From an uncultured Sphingomonas sp. (GTDB lineage: Bacteria; Pseudomonadota; Alphaproteobacteria; Sphingomonadales; Sphingomonadaceae): a DNA stretch of 9,341 bases. Of the stretch, positions 7,623 through 9,341 are shown piece after piece; positions within the stretch are counted from its first letter, which is position 1, and each line of letters starts with the position of its first letter. The notes under the pieces are model-generated. The model was given only the letters and a program-made list of their open reading frames with translations. It had not been told where the DNA came from and searched no databases. The translations under genes and the position numbers were made by a program. The DNA lies in the NCBI GenBank assembly GCA_946886645.1, contig CAMPIY010000055.1:1-9341 (forward strand), given 5' to 3'.

Positions 7623-8033
7623 CTATTCCTCGGGAGCCGTGTTTACGTCGGATTCCTCGCGGCGTTCCTTGAAGGCCTGGTTGATCAGCTGCTGGGTGCA
7701 ACCCGTGAAGCCGGCGGGGCCGACCGGCGAGCAGCTGTTGATGCCGGTTCGCCCATAGGTTTCGAATGCAATCGCGCGATTGGCCCAGGCCTCGCGCGAT
7801 TGCCTTGAACCGGTCTCGCGCAATTTTTCGGGAATGCGGTAGCGTTCGCCCTCCGGCTTACGCGCGCAGACGACCACCTCGTCGTCGGTCGAACGCGGGC
7901 AGGGGTCGGTGCCGTAAACGATAATCTCGCTGATCCGCCCGTTTTGGGCCAGGGCGGGCGAAGGTGCCAGAACCGCCGGCAAGGCCAAAGCGATGCCAGT
8001 GACGGCTAGGGTCAGATGCGGCAGTTTCAACAT
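7623..8033 (-). CDS. Small exported protein of unknown function, four cysteines
   Basis: I know of no assigned function for this 136-residue protein; similar short exported proteins are, to my knowledge, common in sphingomonad genomes. An N-terminal signal peptide (hydrophobic core about 8-22) ends at APSPALAQ, with a likely cut after residue 29, so the mature protein of about 107 residues should be periplasmic or secreted. The mature part begins with a short beta-like stretch (ISEIIVYG), then DPCPRSTDDEVVVCARKPEG and a charged segment EGERYRIPEKLRE. Four cysteines (45, 56, 101, 112) form two closely spaced pairs, suggesting two disulfides. The tail is charged and probably disordered. The start at 8033 is supported by AGAGGAAAG about 10 bases upstream. 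It lies 56 bases after coq7 and 59 bases before the next gene, so it may belong to the same transcription unit. Confidence 0.75.
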   Translation of the reverse strand: MLKLPHLTLAVTGIALALPAVLAPSPALAQNGRISEIIVYGTDPCPRSTDDEVVVCARKPEGERYRIPEKLRETGSRQSREAWANRAIAFETYGRTGINSCSPVGPAGFTGCTQQLINQAFKERREESDVNTAPEE

Positions 8034-8061
8034 GCTACTGGGCTTTCCTCTGGAGGGCTAA

Positions 8062-8076
8062 AGCGGTTGAGCCGCT
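8062..8076 (-). terminator. Short hairpin after coq7
   Basis: On the minus strand AGCGG and CCGCT pair around a CTCAA loop, 14 bases after the coq7 stop, followed by TTAGC. The 5-bp stem and short T run make it at best a weak terminator. Partial read-through into the exported-protein gene would be expected. Confidence 0.25.
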
Positions 8077-8089
8077 ATCCCGGTTCCCG

Positions 8090-8626
8090 TCAAATCCGTT
8101 TCGATAGTTCAATGGCTACCCTGCATCCTGCGCGAATCGCGGCGCTGAGCAAGGGGTAGCCGACCACTTCCTGCGCGCCATGTTCCCGCGCCGTCGCGCG
8201 ATGTTCGAGTTCTTCCGCCTGGAACTCCGCGATATCGGCGGAAAGCTCGGGATCGAGCGATCCAAGCTGTTCGAGCTGCTCGGAATAATGACGGTCGATC
8301 TCGGTCTCCACCGCGTCGGTGCAGGCCATTGCCGCCTTTTCGCTCAGCAGAGCGGTGGCGGCGCCAAGCGCGAAGCCGGCAACGCTCCACAGCGGCTGCA
8401 GGGCGGTCGGGCGAACCTTGCGGTCGACCATCAAGGCATTGAAGCGGTCGAGGTGCCGCTGTTCCTGCGCGGCCATTCGGGCGATCTGGTGGGCGGCGGG
8501 CGAGCCGCGGCCGAGAATGGCGAGCTGGCCAGCGTAAATCCGGGCGGCGCCATATTCGCCGGCCTGATTCACGCGAAGCATCGATGCCGTGTCGGGTTGC
8601 TCGTCACCGGGCTGCCATTCACTCAT
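8090..8626 (-). CDS. coq7: Coq7-type demethoxyubiquinone hydroxylase (di-iron)
   Basis: This 178-residue enzyme performs a late ubiquinone step, hydroxylating the demethoxyubiquinone intermediate (2-polyprenyl-3-methyl-6-methoxy-1,4-benzoquinone) with a carboxylate-bridged di-iron centre. The ferritin-like four-helix ligands are all visible: E24 in RVNQAGEYGA, E55 and H58 in EQRHLDRF, E107 in AVETEIDRHY, and E139 and H142 in EELEHRA. A hydrophobic stretch (about 79-95) probably lies against the membrane where the quinone sits. The frame stays open upstream to 8740, but the start at 8626 is preferred: it overlaps the dsbB stop as ATGA, GGAAGG lies seven bases before it (8639-8634), and an earlier start would run deep into dsbB. 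The overlap predicts translational coupling. The product supplies the quinone that DsbB uses. Confidence 0.93.
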   Translation of the reverse strand: MSEWQPGDEQPDTASMLRVNQAGEYGAARIYAGQLAILGRGSPAAHQIARMAAQEQRHLDRFNALMVDRKVRPTALQPLWSVAGFALGAATALLSEKAAMACTDAVETEIDRHYSEQLEQLGSLDPELSADIAEFQAEELEHRATAREHGAQEVVGYPLLSAAIRAGCRVAIELSKRI

Positions 8627-9108
8627 CGATCGGCCTTCCATGCGGCCAGGAAGAAAATCGCCGCCGCGCCGCCGATCGACAGGATCGCGTTCCAGGCGGC
8701 GAGCGACAGGCCGAGGAAGGCCCATTGCACCTGGTCGCATCGCACCAGCGGCACTTTCAATATGTCTTCAAGGCTGGTCGCGCCATTGGTCGTGCAGAGC
8801 GTGATGCCTTCCCACCATCCAACTTCTACGCCGGCATGGAACACGCCGATGAGGCCGGAGATGAGGATGGCGAGCGCCGCAAGCAGGACCAGCGGCTTCG
8901 CTCGCGCTGGTGAGACGAACGCCCCGATCGCCAGCAGGATTGCCGCGCCGTGCGGCCAGCGCTGCCAGTAGCACATCTCGCACGGGTAGAGCCCGCCGAC
9001 ATATTGCGAGAATAGGGCGCCGCCGAGCAGCGCGCAGGGAAGCAGCAGCGCAAGCAGGCGCGCCTGCCTCAACCGCGTGTCGCCCATCGGCACGGCAGGT
9101 GCGAGCAT
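8623..9108 (-). CDS. dsbB: Disulfide bond formation protein B (DsbB)
   Basis: This 161-residue inner-membrane protein reoxidises the periplasmic oxidase DsbA and passes electrons to ubiquinone. Four membrane helices can be placed at about 16-36, 52-68, 72-92 and 138-157. The first periplasmic loop has the redox pair C43-E-M-C46 in YPCEMCYWQRW, with R50 at the position of the quinone-interacting arginine (C41/C44/R48 in E. coli). The second loop holds C105 (ITLCTTN) and C124 (VRCDQVQW), the pair that exchanges with DsbA. The ATG at 9108 overlaps the upstream gene's stop as TAATG and has no clear ribosome binding site, so it is probably translated by coupling; Met8 at 9087 is a less likely alternative start. 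The stop overlaps the coq7 start. No dsbA gene is seen in this window. Confidence 0.93.
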   Translation of the reverse strand: MLAPAVPMGDTRLRQARLLALLLPCALLGGALFSQYVGGLYPCEMCYWQRWPHGAAILLAIGAFVSPARAKPLVLLAALAILISGLIGVFHAGVEVGWWEGITLCTTNGATSLEDILKVPLVRCDQVQWAFLGLSLAAWNAILSIGGAAAIFFLAAWKADR

Positions 9109-9341
9109 TAGCGCGAGGCGGTCTTGGCCACCGGCGCATTAGGCGCCAGCCGCTTCAACGTCTTCACGGCATAATCGAGCTGATAGTCCTCGATGCCCTT
9201 CTTCTTCAGCTCTTCCGCCGTCGCGGTGAAGCGCGGATCGGGACGGCTGTCGTCCTCCAGCACCTCGTCCTTGATCTTGGCCTGCTGGACCAGGTGGCGG
9301 CGAAGATCCGCCTCGCGCAGGCGCGGACGGTCCTTGTAATC
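9108..9341 (-). CDS. C-terminal end of a probable S41 carboxyl-terminal processing protease (partial)
   Basis: An open frame enters from the right edge and ends with TAA at 9110-9108, giving 77 C-terminal residues; the start and all catalytic domains lie outside the window. The segment is charged and helical, with RPRLREADLRRHL, then ATAEELKKKGIEDYQLDYAVKTLKRL and a short tail ending KTASR. This closely resembles the tail of S41 (CtpA-type) peptidases in alphaproteobacteria, where an LREADLRxHL segment follows the protease core and the protein ends in a DYQLDYAL-type helix. These are periplasmic PDZ-serine proteases that trim or degrade envelope proteins. The assignment rests on this tail alone. 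The overlap with the dsbB start indicates one operon. Confidence 0.7.
   Translation of the reverse strand, partial: DYKDRPRLREADLRRHLVQQAKIKDEVLEDDSRPDPRFTATAEELKKKGIEDYQLDYAVKTLKRLAPNAPVAKTASR

Noticed and set aside
7065..7808. Plus-strand open frame of about 247 codons
   Set aside because: It has an Arg/Pro-rich composition typical of a shadow frame and spans two minus-strand genes that each have coherent protein features.
8627..8740. N-terminal extension of Coq7 by 38 residues
   Set aside because: It would overlap dsbB by over 100 bases and is Arg/Pro-rich. The ATGA overlap and the GGAAGG site at 8639-8634 support the start at 8626.
8180..8971. Plus-strand open frame of about 263 codons over coq7 and dsbB
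   Set aside because: It has no recognisable domain, while the opposite strand encodes two proteins with all their catalytic residues.
1..9341. Mobile element, defence system, CRISPR or biosynthetic cluster
   Set aside because: I found no transposase, integrase, terminal inverted repeats, regularly spaced repeats, toxin-antitoxin pair or NRPS/PKS domains. The genes are core-type with uniform composition.

Overview
The window looks like ordinary chromosomal DNA from a GC-rich alphaproteobacterium, most likely a sphingomonad (Sphingomonadaceae or a close relative). This rests on the base composition, the style of the proteins, and a small exported protein of a type I associate with sphingomonads; no rRNA or housekeeping marker settles the genus. 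I see no insertion sequence, integrase, CRISPR array, tRNA or rRNA.

Left part (1-3883): an iron-acquisition locus. A PepSY-type inner-membrane protein (1-815, minus, cut by the window edge) is divergent from a catecholate-type TonB-dependent siderophore receptor (943-3186, plus). Ten bases after the receptor lies a PiuC/YbiX-type Fe(II)/2-oxoglutarate hydroxylase (3197-3883). The 127-base divergent intergenic region carries two Fur-like operators, so both transcription units are probably iron-repressed together. This matches the piuA/piuC/piuB (Fiu/YbiX) set of other Proteobacteria.

Right part (3880-9341): seven genes in a row on the minus strand. In transcription order they are the C-terminal end of a probable S41 (CtpA-type) protease, DsbB, Coq7, a small exported protein with four cysteines, a large multi-spanning membrane protein resembling PTPS-related/GT-C-like proteins, a POT-family proton-coupled peptide transporter, and a UdgX-type uracil-DNA glycosylase. 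The first three are tightly coupled: the protease stop and dsbB start share TAATG, and the dsbB stop and coq7 start share ATGA. DsbB passes electrons to ubiquinone and Coq7 makes ubiquinone, so that pair has a biochemical link. The udgX stop overlaps the piuC stop tail-to-tail through a shared CTAG.

The most noteworthy items are the UdgX protein, which carries the histidine loop associated with covalent capture of uracil sites in DNA, and the compact two-box iron-controlled divergent promoter. I found no convincing evidence of a wholly new system.
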